Of a stretch of 64,000 bases of DNA, positions 1-12,008 are shown piece after piece (within the stretch, counting starts at the first letter, position 1; every line of letters begins with the position of its first letter). The notes beneath the pieces are model-generated. The model was not told where the DNA came from, did not search any database, and worked only from the letters and a program-made list of their open reading frames with translations. This DNA is from Lojkania enalia (taxonomy: Eukaryota; Ascomycota; Dothideomycetes; Pleosporales). The stretch spans positions 22,720-86,719 of the forward strand of contig ML986768.1 in assembly GCA_010094045.1 (NCBI GenBank), read 5' to 3'. Position numbers and translations under genes: made by a program.

Positions 1-224
1 AATCAAATCTCAATCACGGTCCAAAGCCCGCGAGAGAGCCAACCCGGGGAAGGCGTCCGCGGAGCGAGTCCGTCACTCGAGACCTGGGTGTGGTATACCT
101 TGGATTTGCGTTTCCTGCAGGGCACGCAGGCCGATGGCACACATCGGCGCTTGCTGGCCTTAGGCTCGCCCTGCAACGAAGGCGGACGGCCGTCTTCGTC
201 CCGTATGGTCGCGCCGCGGGGCAT
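1..224 (-). CDS. Zn(II)2Cys6 transcription factor, N-terminal part only (runs off the left edge)
   Basis: The first exon (224 down to 99) encodes about 42 residues ending in ACVPCRKRKSK, the first CxxC and basic stretch of a fungal binuclear zinc cluster. A GTATAC donor follows the lysine codon at 98, the position where many genes of this family carry an intron before the third cysteine. No convincing acceptor lies between there and base 1, so the rest of the gene is outside the window. The start at 224 (MPRGAT) is preferred because it lies about 30 residues before the cluster; an in-frame ATG at 356 would add a 44-residue low-complexity leader. Nuclear DNA-binding regulators of this class bind CGG half sites. 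The target cannot be inferred. Confidence 0.65.
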
Positions 225-864
225 CGTGTACTGTCTCTGAGGGAGCGGAACAGAGAGAGGCAGCAGACGGCGGAGGAGGAGTGCGTCACCTCCTGCTCGG
301 GGGAGCAGTTCAGCGCATCCACATCGACCTGAGTCCTCACGAACTGGCGCCAGCAATTATGACGTTTGGGGCGGCAAAGCATGCGAATAACAATGGCCTC
401 TGAGAAGACAGACTACCTACTGAGACTGCAAACTTGGTGTGAAAGCCCCCATGCAAAGGCAAAGGAGCCGAGCGCAGATCCCAGTTCTAGACGGTGGTCA
501 ACGTTCCAGCGTTGAGCGTAAAGAAGAAGCGCCTGGCGCCAGAATGGGAAAAGAAAGAATTCGATGCGGCCAGTCCCATTCGCTCTATGCGGCAGGCCGA
601 GCGAGAATGCCTTTCCGCGGTTGCACGCTCGTCCGAGCGCCCCTCCGGTCCAGTCGTTCTGTTCTGTGCTTCTCAAATTCAGATTCCCATGCTGATTACC
701 TAACAATGCCATCCCCCAGTTTTGAGCCTCCGTATCGAATTTCCCTTTCAACGCCAGCCCCACCACCAGCAAACGATGAACGCAAAAATTCTCTTCCCAG
801 CAGCTGCCGAGTTTTCTACAATGGTACAACTGTGATTGAGCACGTCACCCGTCTATTCCAATTT
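225..864. other. Intergenic, no supported gene
   Basis: This GC-rich stretch lies between the upstream region of the partial regulator and the 3' end of chorismate synthase. Open frames on both strands overlap each other and resemble no family I recognise. It probably carries the regulator's promoter and the terminator of chorismate synthase. Confidence 0.5.
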
Positions 865-2219
865 CTATACCCCTTGTTGGACCTGCTGGACGGGCACAAT
901 GCCCTTGAGCGGCGACAACAAGCTGCGAGCCGTCTGCCGGGCTTGCTGTGCCAGTACCGCGTCCATGACCACTAACGCCGCCATGGACTCGACTATCGGC
1001 ACAGCACGGGGCACTACGCAGGGGTCGTGCCGACCTTTTGCCTCCAGCACGCCTTCCTCCTCGTCATACGTCGCCGTCGTCTGCGCCTGGCCGATTGTGG
1101 CGGGAGGCTTGAATCCAACCGTGAAATATATCGGCGCTCCGTTACTAATACCACCCTGAATCCCCCCCGAATTGTTCGTCTTGGTCGTTAAGCGAGGGCG
1201 CGGCACCTGGGAACTTGCCCCGTTCTGCCCTGGGGGCACGGCCGGGGCTTTGATGAAAGGGTCGTTGTGTATTGAGCCGGGAACCTGGCAGCCTCCGAAT
1301 CCCGACCCTATCTCGAACCCTTTGGTGGCTGGGATGCTCAACATGGCGTGAGCGAGCGTGGCCTCCAGCTTGTCAAAGCACGGTTCCCCGAGCCCGCTTG
1401 GGCAATTTCGTATCACGCACGTCACTGTCCCGCCTATACTGTCCTCACGAGCTTTGAAGTCTGCCACCAGTTGTTCCATGCGCTCGCTGCCTTCTTTGTT
1501 CGGGCACCGCACGGGGAGGAAGTTATCTACTGTCTTGCGATCAATCGTCTGGATCATTTTCAGGAACTCTGGGTTAGTTGCCGCCGTAGGGTGCGTGGGC
1601 GTCGGGGGAAAGAGGAACTCCTGTCCAATGGACGCCGTGAAAGCCACAATCTCAATACCGTAGGCCTCTCGCAGATACTTCTCTGCTATGGCGCCCGCTG
1701 CGACCCGTCCTGTCCGTGCATTAGCTCCACGAAGGCATGACTGACTGCAGCAAGGTGCACTCCACCAATTGTTTCTCGCGCGCTACTTCTGCCTCCCCCA
1801 GAGCTCGCCTTGACTCCATACTTCTCCAGGTACGTCCAGTCAGCGTGGCTAGGACGCGGGTACAAGTCCATCGTCTTGTTTCCGTAGTCTTGTTTTCTCT
1901 GGTTTTCATTCATAACCCTCAACCCAATGGGCGTGCCCAGTGTGATTCCAAACTCGGTGCCAGACTGAATTTCTACGCGATCCTTCTCGTTGCGCGGCGT
2001 GGTAATCGCGGACTGCCCGGGACGGCGGCGCGTCATCTGCGGCTGGATATCGTCCTCGGTGAGGGCCATGCCGGGCGGGCATCCATCGACAATGCATCCC
2101 ACCGACAAGCAGTGCGATTCACCGTAGCTGATGCAACCACTTGGTCAATCGCGCCAATGCGCAAATACAGGAAATAGAACATACGTGGTGACCCTGAAAT
2201 GAGTGCCGAATGTTGACAT
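865..2219 (-). CDS. aro2: Chorismate synthase (shikimate pathway)
   Basis: The enzyme converts 5-enolpyruvylshikimate-3-phosphate to chorismate, the last shared step to Phe, Tyr and Trp, using reduced FMN. Three exons, 2219-2185, 2127-1766 and 1709-865, give 413 residues. Intron 1 (57 nt) starts GTATGT and splits the opening [18 protein letters not shown]. Intron 2 (56 nt) separates SSARETIG from [12 protein letters not shown]. Both junctions rebuild highly conserved family motifs, and the apparent frame change near 1.7 kb is this second intron, not a mutation. Other signatures visible are GCPPGM, RRRPGQS and GTPIG near the N-terminus and [11 protein letters not shown] in the middle. Fungal enzymes are about 375-415 residues, so this one is complete. 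Fungal chorismate synthases are usually bifunctional, reducing their own flavin; that is family knowledge, not seen here. Confidence 0.95.
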
Positions 2220-2560
2220 GGCTGTGGTTACGTACAGGCAGGTGGTGTGCAAATGTTGTAGGGCGTAAGAGTCACACTCGTACGCCTTCTGGGGAAAGTT
2301 ATTTTTTGAGGCGGTCAGGGCTGCCCGGTTATGGCCCGATTTCGGACTTGAACAATTAGCTTAGCCCCGAGAGCACGTGTTGGGAGTACCCCGCGGTGGG
2401 GTAGCCTTGTCCCCATCGACATCACGGCCTCACAAATGTTACTTTGGATTCGCAACGGTGACGGGGGTATCCATTTCGCTATGTACGCTCAAGGGACGAC
2501 GACATCTTTGAAATGAAAACTAAAGCAATCCAAAAACATAGTCTTGGTGGTGGACGAAAC
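2220..2560. other. Short intergenic gap upstream of chorismate synthase
   Basis: About 340 bp separate the chorismate synthase start from the stop codon of the RhoGAP gene, both on the minus strand. It should contain the chorismate synthase promoter and the RhoGAP 3' UTR. I see no gene in it. Confidence 0.5.
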
Positions 2561-4998
2561 CTACATGCGCCTGCCAGCGTCAACCAACGTCCTGGCTGTC
2601 CCTGCCCTCTCTTCATACAGTCGCCGAAGGTCGTCTACCGAAGCTTTCTTCATGTTAAGTTTACGAGGGCTGTTCGGCAGAGCAAGTGAAGGTGGGCTCT
2701 TCGACGTTTCAAAGGAGGGCATTCTCTGAAGCAAACTGGGTGATGGTGTACGCGGTTTTGGGCTGGGAATTGGAAGCGACGTTGATTTGGAAGATGGGCG
2801 ATTCGTGAATGGATTCGTGGGTGGATATACAGGGCGCGCTAAGGACGTAATGGTCGGTGCTCTAATAGCTGACGCTGGCAAACTCGGCCGGCGAAACTCG
2901 TTCGTAGGCGCGGGCTCCATTAAATTGCTCGGTGAGACGTTCGATGGAGAAGCCACAATTGACTGGGGGAACACTGGGGAATCAGAAGCTTTCCTATCCT
3001 CTGTAGATCCCTTGGATGGAGGAAGAGCTTTCCGCTTTAACGGTTCCTCAACATGAAGATCCACTAGTCCAGGAAGAGCCATTCTGCTCCCCGGAGCCCT
3101 CCATGCCTGTACCTGTTTTACGGCATGTTCAGCGTTATCAACCTGCTCTGCGGTCAGGGTTTTCCTCTTGGGTAGAATGATTTGAGGAGGATATGAATCG
3201 CCACTGCTAATCGTACCAGATTTCTTCTCATCCGGAACATCCCACTCAGAAACTCGTTGGGGAGCAAATCCATCCGACACCGCGGCATAAGTGGCCGGGG
3301 ACTCTGCAACATCAAAAGGGCTGTCCGACACTATGGTAGAGTATCGAGGAGGTACTTGGAGCGGAGGGGCAGGCTTGCGTCTGGTTGCAGCGTCACTAGA
3401 AGATTGCCCTGATGCCGATCGCAGCTGCGAACTCGTAGAGCGAGGAGGTAGCGGAGGGGGTATTTCCTGAGAAAGGGGTTTTTCGTTGTCCTGAAGTATA
3501 ATTCCGGTTATCTGCATTTCTTCTTCGTTCGGGGCGGCATCTCGACGGTCTTTCATACCTTCAACGGGATCTTCCCAGTCAGCCGGATTGGCAGGCAAGC
3601 AAAGCTCCTCTTGAAATATATCAGGCTTTACGCCACAGGATTCATAGAGGCCATTCGACCAGAGCTCAACTGCCTCTGTCAAGATTCGCCGAATAATAGA
3701 GGACATCTTTGCGTCTTCCAGTTGATCAGGACCACATAAAAGAGCAGGTGCGAAACACACCGCCAAGTTCTCGGGAGTCATTTTATTTCGATCCTGCCGA
3801 GCTGCAACTGCATCTAACATGGGCAGTAAGTGCCTGGACATGATTTCACGGGATATTGCGGGGAGGAATGACCACTCGGACGACGGAGATATAAGATCCG
3901 TAAGCTTGTCGAGAGTAATACGCTCGTCAGGATCGCCATATAAACGCTTTAAATCGCGGTATGAAGCCGTCGGGAAGATTGGCTGGCGAAGGTCGGAATA
4001 CCACGATTTTATTAAAGCGGCGGCCATGTAGACGGAGTATGTATCGTTGGGGTGTATTTCTGCGATGATCTCGTCATGGTTCTCTGCCTGGGGATATGGA
4101 GGGACAGGCAATGTCACATCGTTGTCTTTCCAAATGATATATTTCTGCCCACGATCGTACGCCTCTTTTAAGATGTCTTTGAGCTTCGAATGTGGTGGGA
4201 CTCTGAAGATGCCCTCTGCAACAATGTTTTGTTCTAGGAGAAGGAAGCTAGTTGTTTCTCGGAGGACACGCGGAAAGCGCGTCTTCCCTCTACTACTATT
4301 AGGAAAGGGCTGACGTGCTAGGAATGCTCGACGGCCGCTTGCATACGGGGCAAATATGTCGTCGGATATGCGACGATCGTGCAGGTAAGCCGCCGGAGGA
4401 ATAAGGAGATCTTCGATGGGGATGTGTAGTGCGAGATTGCTCAACGTCGATGCTAGACACCGCGTTAGATATCTCATGTGTAGGACCCCTCACAACCGTG
4501 CTACGTACCATGGAAGATCTTCCTCCGAAACTTGGGGCTAACAATGGTCGAGAATATCTCTGAGAGGATCCTGACCCAGGCCTTCTCATGCACGATGTAC
4601 AGCCTCTGGAGCCGCTTGCGCATGGCGCGCGATAGGACATGGTAGGCCTGCAAGAACCAGCCCCAGCCAGGGCGGTTCTTCTTAGTCGTCGCGGAGCCAT
4701 CCGAGTCGCCGGCGAAGAAGATGACTTCGTACTCGAAGCCTTTCAGGAGGTCGTCCTCCTCGGGGAGCCGCGCAAGCACATACGGGAGGAGGGCGTCGAA
4801 GTCGGCCTCGCGTGAATCCGGGAGAGCGGCAGCATTTAGAATGTATATGGGCCGGCGGTCCTTGGAGGGAATCGGCGAGCGATACAGAATCCTGGTAGCT
4901 GCACGGGCGAGGTCGGTGTTGTAATCGTTGGATTCTGGGCGCGGGGGAACGGCACTGAGAGACGAACTGCGCAGACGGCTCGCGAGGTGCGCCCGCAT
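2561..4998 (-). CDS. Sec14-like (CRAL-TRIO) plus RhoGAP domain protein, Ecm25 type
   Basis: This is a predicted GTPase-activating protein for a Rho/Cdc42-type GTPase. Two exons (4998-4509 and 4452-2561; 56-nt intron GTACGT...TCTAG) give 793 residues. Residues about 15-190 form a divergent Sec14/CRAL-TRIO region (RPIYILNAAALPDS; later LYIVHEKAW). Residues about 215-430 form the RhoGAP domain, with the arginine finger in EGIFRVP and the helix signature PENLAVCFAPALL. The rest is a Ser/Pro-rich, probably disordered tail with SH3-type runs such as PPPLPPR, ending in a short basic helix. The lipid-binding-like plus RhoGAP order matches animal p50RhoGAP and yeast Ecm25, which act in polarity and cell-wall processes. 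The specific GTPase is not known from sequence. Confidence 0.88.
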
Positions 4999-5574
4999 AC
5001 TGCTTGAGCCTGTTCAATTGGACACGTAAGTGCGACGGCGGTGGTACGAGTTGAGCGAGGAGTTGGGTACAGCGATAGAAAGAAAGAAAGAAAGAAAGAA
5101 AGGGAGTTCTGGCTTGGGCGTAAACATCCCTCGTCAATGTCTAGCTCAATTCGACGCTAGTGATGTGCTAGGTGTGGCTGTGAATAATGTGGCGGCCAAA
5201 CCTGAATTTCCAACATTGCATGCATCAGAACCTTGCGCGTGACTATTACGACGTTGTGTTTGCTGGACATGGACCCAATTTTTGTCGATCCAACACCCCT
5301 TGTAGAACGCTGACCAGCCCGCCAAAAGCTGCTTCGGCCAACGACGGGATCGTCGGCAGGAACTCTCCGATGGGAATTGATCAAACTTACGCGGCAATAT
5401 AATCCTCTCATCTACCTGTCTACGTCGATGTCCACGAACCCAAGACAAACAATCGATGGTTGAATATCTGGTGCGAGCTGATCATACTCTAACTCTTCGT
5501 CTGCAGAGGACAAGAATATGTCTTAATTCTCCCACAAATATTTGAACTATCTACTACGACTTGGTGGAGGAGAT
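4999..5574. other. Intergenic region with promoter of the RhoGAP gene
   Basis: It lies between the RhoGAP start and the 3' end of the TCF25/Rqc1 gene and contains the GAAA microsatellite listed separately. I see no supported gene. Confidence 0.5.
5078..5103. repeat. (GAAA)n microsatellite
   Basis: About six uninterrupted GAAA units, purine-only on the plus strand, lie roughly 80 bp upstream of the RhoGAP start. On the gene's own strand this is a pyrimidine tract, a common feature of fungal promoters. Confidence 0.9.
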
Positions 5575-7693
5575 TCACGCATCTGACTCTTGGTCATCTC
5601 TATCCCGCCCGTTCGCTTCCCCGTCGTCGAATCCAGCTCGGGGTCCCAGTCGCGCTAGCCGGTCTCGCATCGTCTGTACACGCTCCGTATTCCTCCTAAA
5701 CTCCTCAAATGTCGTCCCATTTTCTTCTAGCAGGCGATGGAATGCCTCTTCTGTCAGCTCATTTAGATGGTCGATGTGACCGTGTAAGTCGACTCGTGTG
5801 AAGTATTCCCGTAACGATTCAAGCTCCGTAAGAAGCTGTTCTTCATTGACATTGCGGGATCTAGATCGTGTTGGCGTGTATGACTGCTTATTATCTTCCG
5901 GGGGTAGGGGATCGGAAGTGGATGTGTAATGGGCTTTGACACGAGGATCGAGCAGACTCAATAGTGATCTATCCTCTGACAAGATGACATGACGGGCAAG
6001 GTCGAGCTCGTTGATAGAGGCGAGCCAGTATGGATCTTCTCCAGCGCCGACCTCCTCAACTGAGTACGCCACTTCGACCAAAAGCGAAGTGGCTTCGGGC
6101 GTGTTCCATAGGTCTTTCGCCTTGGGCACATACAACTGGCATAGAAGCTCGTGGTAGTCACCGATAGGCTCCTTACCCCAGACAGGTTTGGGTATAGGCT
6201 CGATCTCCAGCTCTTTACATAGCCTGGCCGCAACCCAAGGGTACTCCTTGATCGCTAATCGAAGCGATGATCGAGCTTTCAAGCGGTCTTTCAAGCGGTC
6301 ATAGGCAATAGCAACCGAGAAAGCTAGGTTGGGAGGTATCTTCCAAATCCGCTGCAAGTGGTCACTCTCTACTAGCTCAACTAGGTTTTGAGGCTCTCGA
6401 CCTCGTAGTGCCAACTGATCGATCAAGAGGCGAATGCAATAGGGATCTCCGTCTGGGTCTAGGCTCAAAAGTAGCTTGGCCCACTCAAAAGCAGTGCGCC
6501 AGGTGGCTCGGATACCCAGAGTACCAATATAGCGCCAGACTGCAAGCCAAAACTCACGGTTTTCTGGTCGACGGAAATCTAAGCGCGCTGTTCCTTGCGC
6601 AAGATTGTTTGCAAACGTCGAATGCACTGCTCGGCCAAAAGAGAATAGGGCTCGTTCGAGTAAGTCACTAGCAGTGGCGTTATCGCGTTGTTGCTTAGCA
6701 ATTTCAGACACCTGGAGAAGAGTTGAGATATGATATGCTTGGGCATATATTTAGTATTTGTACTCGTAGGACTGTCGCTTTTGAGGACTTACGGTTGAAA
6801 TGAAGATGCTGAATCATCCTTTCTGGATCCATAGATGCTACGCATACCTCGAACTCGCTTTGGGTAGACTGATAGAGCGTGCTGTGGACGAATCGATACT
6901 CGACTGTGCCATCTTTTCGTTTCTCGACAATCTCCATTCCGAGTCCTCCTGAGGGTGCGCGTGGCCATTCCTCTTTTCCCTGTATGAAAATGTTACGGCG
7001 CAGACTCAGAGATGCAAGATTCCGATTCCCTGGCGCCGTGCGACCAGCAACTGCCGCAGCTATTCCGCCGTGCTGTTGACCGCGGCGTTGTCTCGCCCTC
7101 GCTGGTTCATCGTCATCTGCGCCCTGCACAGCAGCACGCCCAAATAGCTTGCGCATCTCATTTGAGGCATGTAGGTGCTGCTTATCCACTGCGATTGCTG
7201 AGAACAAGTGCTGTTTCTCTTCGCTGATGGCTGTAGTGAGCTCATCTGACACAGCGCCCGATTTGGCTTGCGACGTGATGTTCAGTGAATGCAGCGCACG
7301 ATCTATCTCATCCATCCCAGACTCAAGCTTTGAGGCGGTGGAAGACGGAGCCGTCTCATGTTTCCTCGCTTTGGCGTTGCCCTTCTTTTTCTTTTTCTTG
7401 CCCTTTTTGGACGGCTTGGGCGGTGTAGTGGTCGTCTCGATTTCTTCAGAATCGTTATATTGGGGCTCTACAGGCCCATCCGCAACAGCTTCTTCATCAC
7501 CATCACCGATTTCCTCGCCTCCAGCTTCGCCCAGCATTGCAAACAAGCTGGCCTTTGGGTTAGACGCAGGGACGATTTCTTCTTCGACGTCTTCTGACTC
7601 TGCTTCCTCTTCGACTTGCTGTTGGGCAAGCTGTTCTAGCCGCTGGCGCTCCTCCAGCTCCTTCTGAGCCCTCCGCAGCGCACGGGAAGACAT
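5575..7693 (-). CDS. rqc1: TCF25 / Rqc1 family protein (ribosome quality control)
   Basis: This is a predicted subunit of the ribosome-associated quality-control complex, which acts with the Ltn1 ubiquitin ligase and Cdc48 on stalled nascent chains. Two exons (7693-6793 and 6737-5575; 55-nt intron GTAAGT...CCAAG) give 687 residues. The N-terminus has a charged coiled coil (RALRRAQKELEERQRLEQL), acidic stretches and a lysine run (KKGKKKKKKGNAKARKH). The conserved core follows, and the splice restores the family signature HFNPYHISTLLQVSEI. TPR-like helices such as AFEWAKLLLSLDPDGDPY come next, and the C-terminus is acidic. Length and order fit fungal Rqc1 (animal TCF25/NULP1). The gene diverges from the PP2C gene across a 295-bp shared promoter. 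Confidence 0.9.
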
Positions 7694-7988
7694 GGCTGTG
7701 GTGCGTGTAGGCGGTCTTTAGTTGATGGTCGGAAAGGTATGCCTAGGTGTTCCAGTTTCGGTGTGGCGGCTTGGGCGTTCTATACCCAGGTAATGCGCTT
7801 ACCGTGATAGGCACTTGGCGTGAACGCACGGCCTGGCTCGGGGAAACAAGCGTACCAAGGATCGGCATACCGACGCATCCAACGGCCATCTCCATCTCCG
7901 TCTCTGATCACTCTTCCAGGGTTCCCGCGTCAGTGTCGGCCTCCTGTTCACTGTCACGCCTCCGACATTCTCGACATCAATTGCGCAA
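7694..7988. promoter_or_regulatory. Short divergent promoter between rqc1 and the PP2C gene
   Basis: The two genes start 295 bp apart on opposite strands, so they must share promoter DNA. I see no clear TATA box, as is usual for housekeeping genes. Co-regulation is an inference from spacing only. Confidence 0.45.
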
Positions 7989-9875
7989 ATGCGTCGGGCG
8001 GCCTTGCAAGCCTTTCGATCCGCCCGTCGCCCGTGCCTGCGCAAGCTTGCCCGGAGCCGCACAGGAGCCTTTCTGCCCACCAGCCATGGTCTAGGATACC
8101 GTGCGCTGTTCTCGCGGCGTGAGCGCTCCTCGTCCGCCCTCCTGACGTCCTCAATGCAGCTCCGCGCCTTTTCCGTCGCCCTCGTTGGAGCCGTCGTTGC
8201 CTCGGGCGCCTTCTACGCCTACAAGGGCACCCAACCCGCCGCCGGTGCCCACACTTCCGCCGACCGGAGCAGGAGCCTGGCCACTGCGGCGGACCAGCCG
8301 GAGCATACGCGCCGTGCGCTCGTTGTGGACCAAGGTTCGTTGTATACGGGCACTATCACTGGGGACGAGCCGCTCTCCAAAGACACGGACAGCTACGGTC
8401 GCAAGGTGCTCGAGATGTTGACCCCCGAGCAGGCCACCCAGAAACTAAGGAGAAATGAGGAGTCGTGGCTTGTTGGGCGAGGCCAGGGTGTCGTCCGCTA
8501 CGATGTGGTCCAGATCCCCAGCAATGACCCCATCGAGGACGACCACGCCGAGAAGATCATCGAGGTGCCGCAGAATCTTGCTGCGACTGAGAATGGCGCG
8601 GCTTCAAGCGACTGGATGTTCTGGGGTGTCTTCGATGGCCATAGGTTAGTACCCTACCGCCTCATCTGATATGACAGAGTTGATGCCGGATAGTGGATGG
8701 GTTACCTCTGCGAAGCTGCGACAAACCCTCATTTCCTTCGTGGCACGTGAACTCAATATCACATACAAATCAGCTTTAGCCGATCCTTTAGCCCGCTTCC
8801 CAACGCCAGATTCTATTGATAAAGCGATCAAAACCGGATTCCTCCGCTTAGATCATGAGATCGTTCATGAATCAGTTGCCAAGGTTCAGAAGGCACAGTC
8901 AAAGATTGTCGCCGCCGAAACGCTGGCCCCCGCGCTGGCAGGCTCATGTGCTCTGTTATCCTTTTACGACAGTAGGTCAAAACTCCTTAGGGTTGCGTGT
9001 ACGGGCGATTCTCGAGCTGTGCTTGGACGCCGTGGAGTTAACGGCAAGTGGGTTGCTATGCCCTTGTCGGTCGACCAGACTGGGTCTAGCACGAGCGAGG
9101 CTGAAAGACTTCGTAAGGAACACCCTGGCGAGCAGGATGTCGTAAAAAATGGAAGAGTCCTAGGCGGCCTCGAGCCGACTCGAGCATTTGGTGATGCAAG
9201 CTATAAGTGGACTCGGAAAACGTACGAGGAATTGAAGAAGAAATATTTTGCACGGAGCCCATCGACTCTCCTAAAGACGCCGCCTTATGTCACCGCAGAG
9301 CCAGTCATAACTACAACCAAGATCGACCCTAGCAAAGGCGACTTCGTTGTCATGGCTACTGACGGATTGTGGGAGATGCTTACGAACGAAGAGGTTGTAG
9401 GCCTTGTTGGCGAATGGCTCGATGCCCAGGGAGGTGCAACCGGGCAACAGTCGAGAAAGGAATCGTGGTTGCAAAGCTGGTTCGCTACACAAAAAACATT
9501 GCCTGTTGAACAAACGGAATCTGAGCCAGAAGAATGGGGCCAGAAAACTCCTGTTCGCCAACGACAATGGGGTATCAAAACATCGTTGAATGAGCGGTTT
9601 GTGGTGGAGGACAAGAATGCTGCAACACATCTGGTTAGGAATGCTTTAGGCGGCAAGGATCAGGACCAGCTCACCGCATTACTGACTCTTCCAAGCCCGT
9701 TTTCTCGGAGATATAGGTACGAATCTTTCCACAAGCTAACGTTGTAGTGCTGACAACATCTAGGGATGACCTAACCGTTGAAGTTATTTTCTTTGGCGAG
9801 GATTCTACTACTGGAAATGTATCGTTGAACAGGGATGCCAGTGCACCCACTCCTGACGTCATGGCCAAATTATAA
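7989..9875 (+). CDS. ptc5: Mitochondrial PP2C phosphatase, Ptc5 / pyruvate dehydrogenase phosphatase type
   Basis: This is a metal-dependent Ser/Thr phosphatase predicted to dephosphorylate the E1 subunit of pyruvate dehydrogenase in mitochondria. Three exons (7989-8644, 8694-9716, 9764-9875; introns of 49 and 47 nt) give 596 residues. The arginine-rich, acid-free N-terminus (RRAALQAFRSARRP) looks like a matrix-targeting signal, followed by one membrane-spanning segment near residue 60 (SVALVGAVVASGAFYAY). PP2C motifs appear in order: the metal-binding VFDGH, continued across intron 1 as SGW; GSCALLSFYD; ACTGDSRAVLG; LEPTRAFGDASYKW; FVVMATDGLWEML; and DDLTVEVIFFG, which needs intron 2. The terminal exon was missed by a simple open frame, which stops at 9747. 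Confidence 0.92.
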
Positions 9876-10306
9876 AATTCAAGAGCCTATTAATACCCGA
9901 TCATACTATTGCCTGAAATCAACTATTTGCATATAGCAGGGCGTTTTATTGGTGCCCGAGGGTTGTAGTCCAAGTACTCGGCGTTAGACCGCGTTAAAAC
10001 ATCCGGAGCAGGATTACTTTTGCGCATGTATAACATCATCATTCTAGTAATTCAATTCTATGCCGCCTATGCATTATAAGTGCGAGACTTTATTCATCAA
10101 GTAACTATTATTTTACTAAAGGCCGCAAGTACCTTATAAATCAGCTACTATGGTGCCCATACAGAAAATCGAACTTATCCTAAGATTTTTTTTCCTTAAG
10201 CCATGCATTACAGTTAACTTTACATTCGCATTCGGTATATCGACTATATCTTGGAGTCTACCCACAGAAGCGGGCGCTCAACAGTAGGCCGCAAGCTTAC
10301 ATTCAG
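9876..10306. other. Convergent intergenic region
   Basis: This AT-rich DNA lies between the 3' ends of the PP2C gene (plus) and the ammonium transporter (minus). It should hold both polyadenylation regions. No gene is seen. Confidence 0.5.
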
Positions 10307-11880
10307 TTAGTCTAAATGGACCTCGCCTTCCCTATCCGCAAAAGGATAGTACTTCTGCGTTTCCGTCCACAAGGTCTCTTCATCCATCTGGCTGGCATCA
10401 AGTCCAGCAACAATATCCCTATTATACATCAGCTACAGTTTCTGAACTGCATAGACCAAATTAGCACTTACTTGTCCTCAGCCAAAACCTCAAATCCCGG
10501 TACACAGTCGATAAGAGCGTAGATGACATAGCTACCGACAAAGCTCCACAGGAATCCTACCAGGGCTTCAACGATTTGCACGCCGAGCTGCTTCCAATTC
10601 CCATCAAAGAAAACACCACCTGTGATCTCAGAAATGCCGTCGTAGCCCGCAACTTCTTTTCTCGCAAAACATCCTGTAGCAATCGTAGCCACAATTCCGC
10701 CAATGCAATGCGTGGCAAACGTGTCCCCATTATCAACCCACCTCCACTTCCTCGCGAACTCAGTAAACTTAATCCTAAGCGCCTGCCTACAAATTAATGC
10801 CCCCACAATCCCGAAGAAAAAGGACGTCGGCGTATCGATGAATCCTGCAGATGGTGTAATCATGATAAGCCCGGCGATTGCGCCCATGAAGCACGAATCT
10901 AGACTCCATCGTCCAACTTCGAGATATGTGATTAGCATCCACGTCAGAGCTCCACTCGCAGCACAGAGATTGGTCACGCACAGCGCCATCACACTTTTGA
11001 AATTGAATGCGAGCACCGTACCCGCATCAAACGCCAACCAGGCGCCCCAAATACTGACCATGGCCAAAAGCTGGCACAGGGAGTTTACTGGCCGGTGAAT
11101 CACGAGATGTGATGGCGTGCGCGTTTCGGATTTGCGACTTCGAAAAAGGGGAAAGGAGAGGTAGAGCGACATGGCTGTTGCGGTGGCGCCGGAGCAGATG
11201 TGCACAGGGGTTCCGCCGGCGAAGTCGAGAACGCCGAGGGATTCAAGGAAGCCACCGCCCCAGACCATGTGTGCGAGTGGATTGTAGATGAATGTGGACC
11301 AGAGCTAACATCTTTGTCAATATCTGAGAGCACACGCTCAGAGCTTTTGAGAGCATTGCTAACTTACAAAGACAAATGGCGCAAGAGGTAGTAATCTCCC
11401 CCTCTCACAAGCACCACCGACCGCGATTGCGCAAACCGTGGCTTGAAATACTAGCTGGAAGAAGCTGAATAGTACCGCCGGGATGGTTCCTACAGGCTCA
11501 GCTAGGACGCCGGTATGAAATATGTAGGTGAAGTCGCCGAAGATTGCACCGCCATCACCATATGTAAGAGTATATCCGATCAAGAACCATTGGATTGAGC
11601 AAACGGTCACAGCGAAAATGGAGGGCATGACGGCGGCGAGCGCATTGGAGCGTGTGCAGTAGCCGCTGTAGGCTATGCCGACCGCGGGGATGATGCCCCA
11701 GCCTGACGATGTTAGGGTCTTCGGATTATATTATGATTGGGGTGCAATTATAAAATGTGCCAATGCTTAATTGGAGGAAGAGGCTATAGACATACAGAAA
11801 ACCGAGCATACGAGGACGAAGAGCGTGTCAGTCCTGTCGCAAGCCTCCCAGGCATTAAGCACATCTTCAGGGAGCGTCAT
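10307..11880 (-). CDS. Ammonium transporter, Amt/Mep family
   Basis: This is a plasma-membrane ammonium permease. Four exons (11880-11796, 11702-11368, 11304-10472, 10418-10307) with introns of 93, 63 and 53 nt give 454 residues. Key motifs are CWGIIPAVGIAYSGYC, ACERGRLLPL joining FLWSTFIYNPLAHMVWGGGF across intron 2, and the two pore histidines in GGTPVHICSG and DTFATHCIGG. The open frame appears to stop right after VLAEDK, but that TAA lies inside a GTAAGT donor. Splicing to the acceptor at 10419 adds the typical cytosolic tail (DIVAGLDASQMDEETLW...), which controls gating in this family. About eleven hydrophobic segments are present. Four GATA motifs upstream suggest nitrogen control. Confidence 0.92.
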
Positions 11881-12008
11881 CTTCACCTGCAGTCTCAAGG
11901 CCCCAGAGATTAGAGAAGAATAACACGGCAGAGAGGGAAAAGCCGTATTGCGTAGAAAAAAGGAATGCCAGAGAGCTGGTGGATACAGTCTGTGGAGATG
12001 GAAGCTTA

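Noticed and set aside
439..975. 178-codon plus-strand frame near the left end
   Set aside because: It overlaps the 3' end of chorismate synthase on the other strand and has the low-likelihood composition of a shadow frame.
1640..1770. Apparent frameshift in chorismate synthase between two open frames
   Set aside because: A 56-nt GT-AG intron (1710-1765) with a CTAAT branch restores the conserved [15 protein letters not shown] motif, so the gene is intact.
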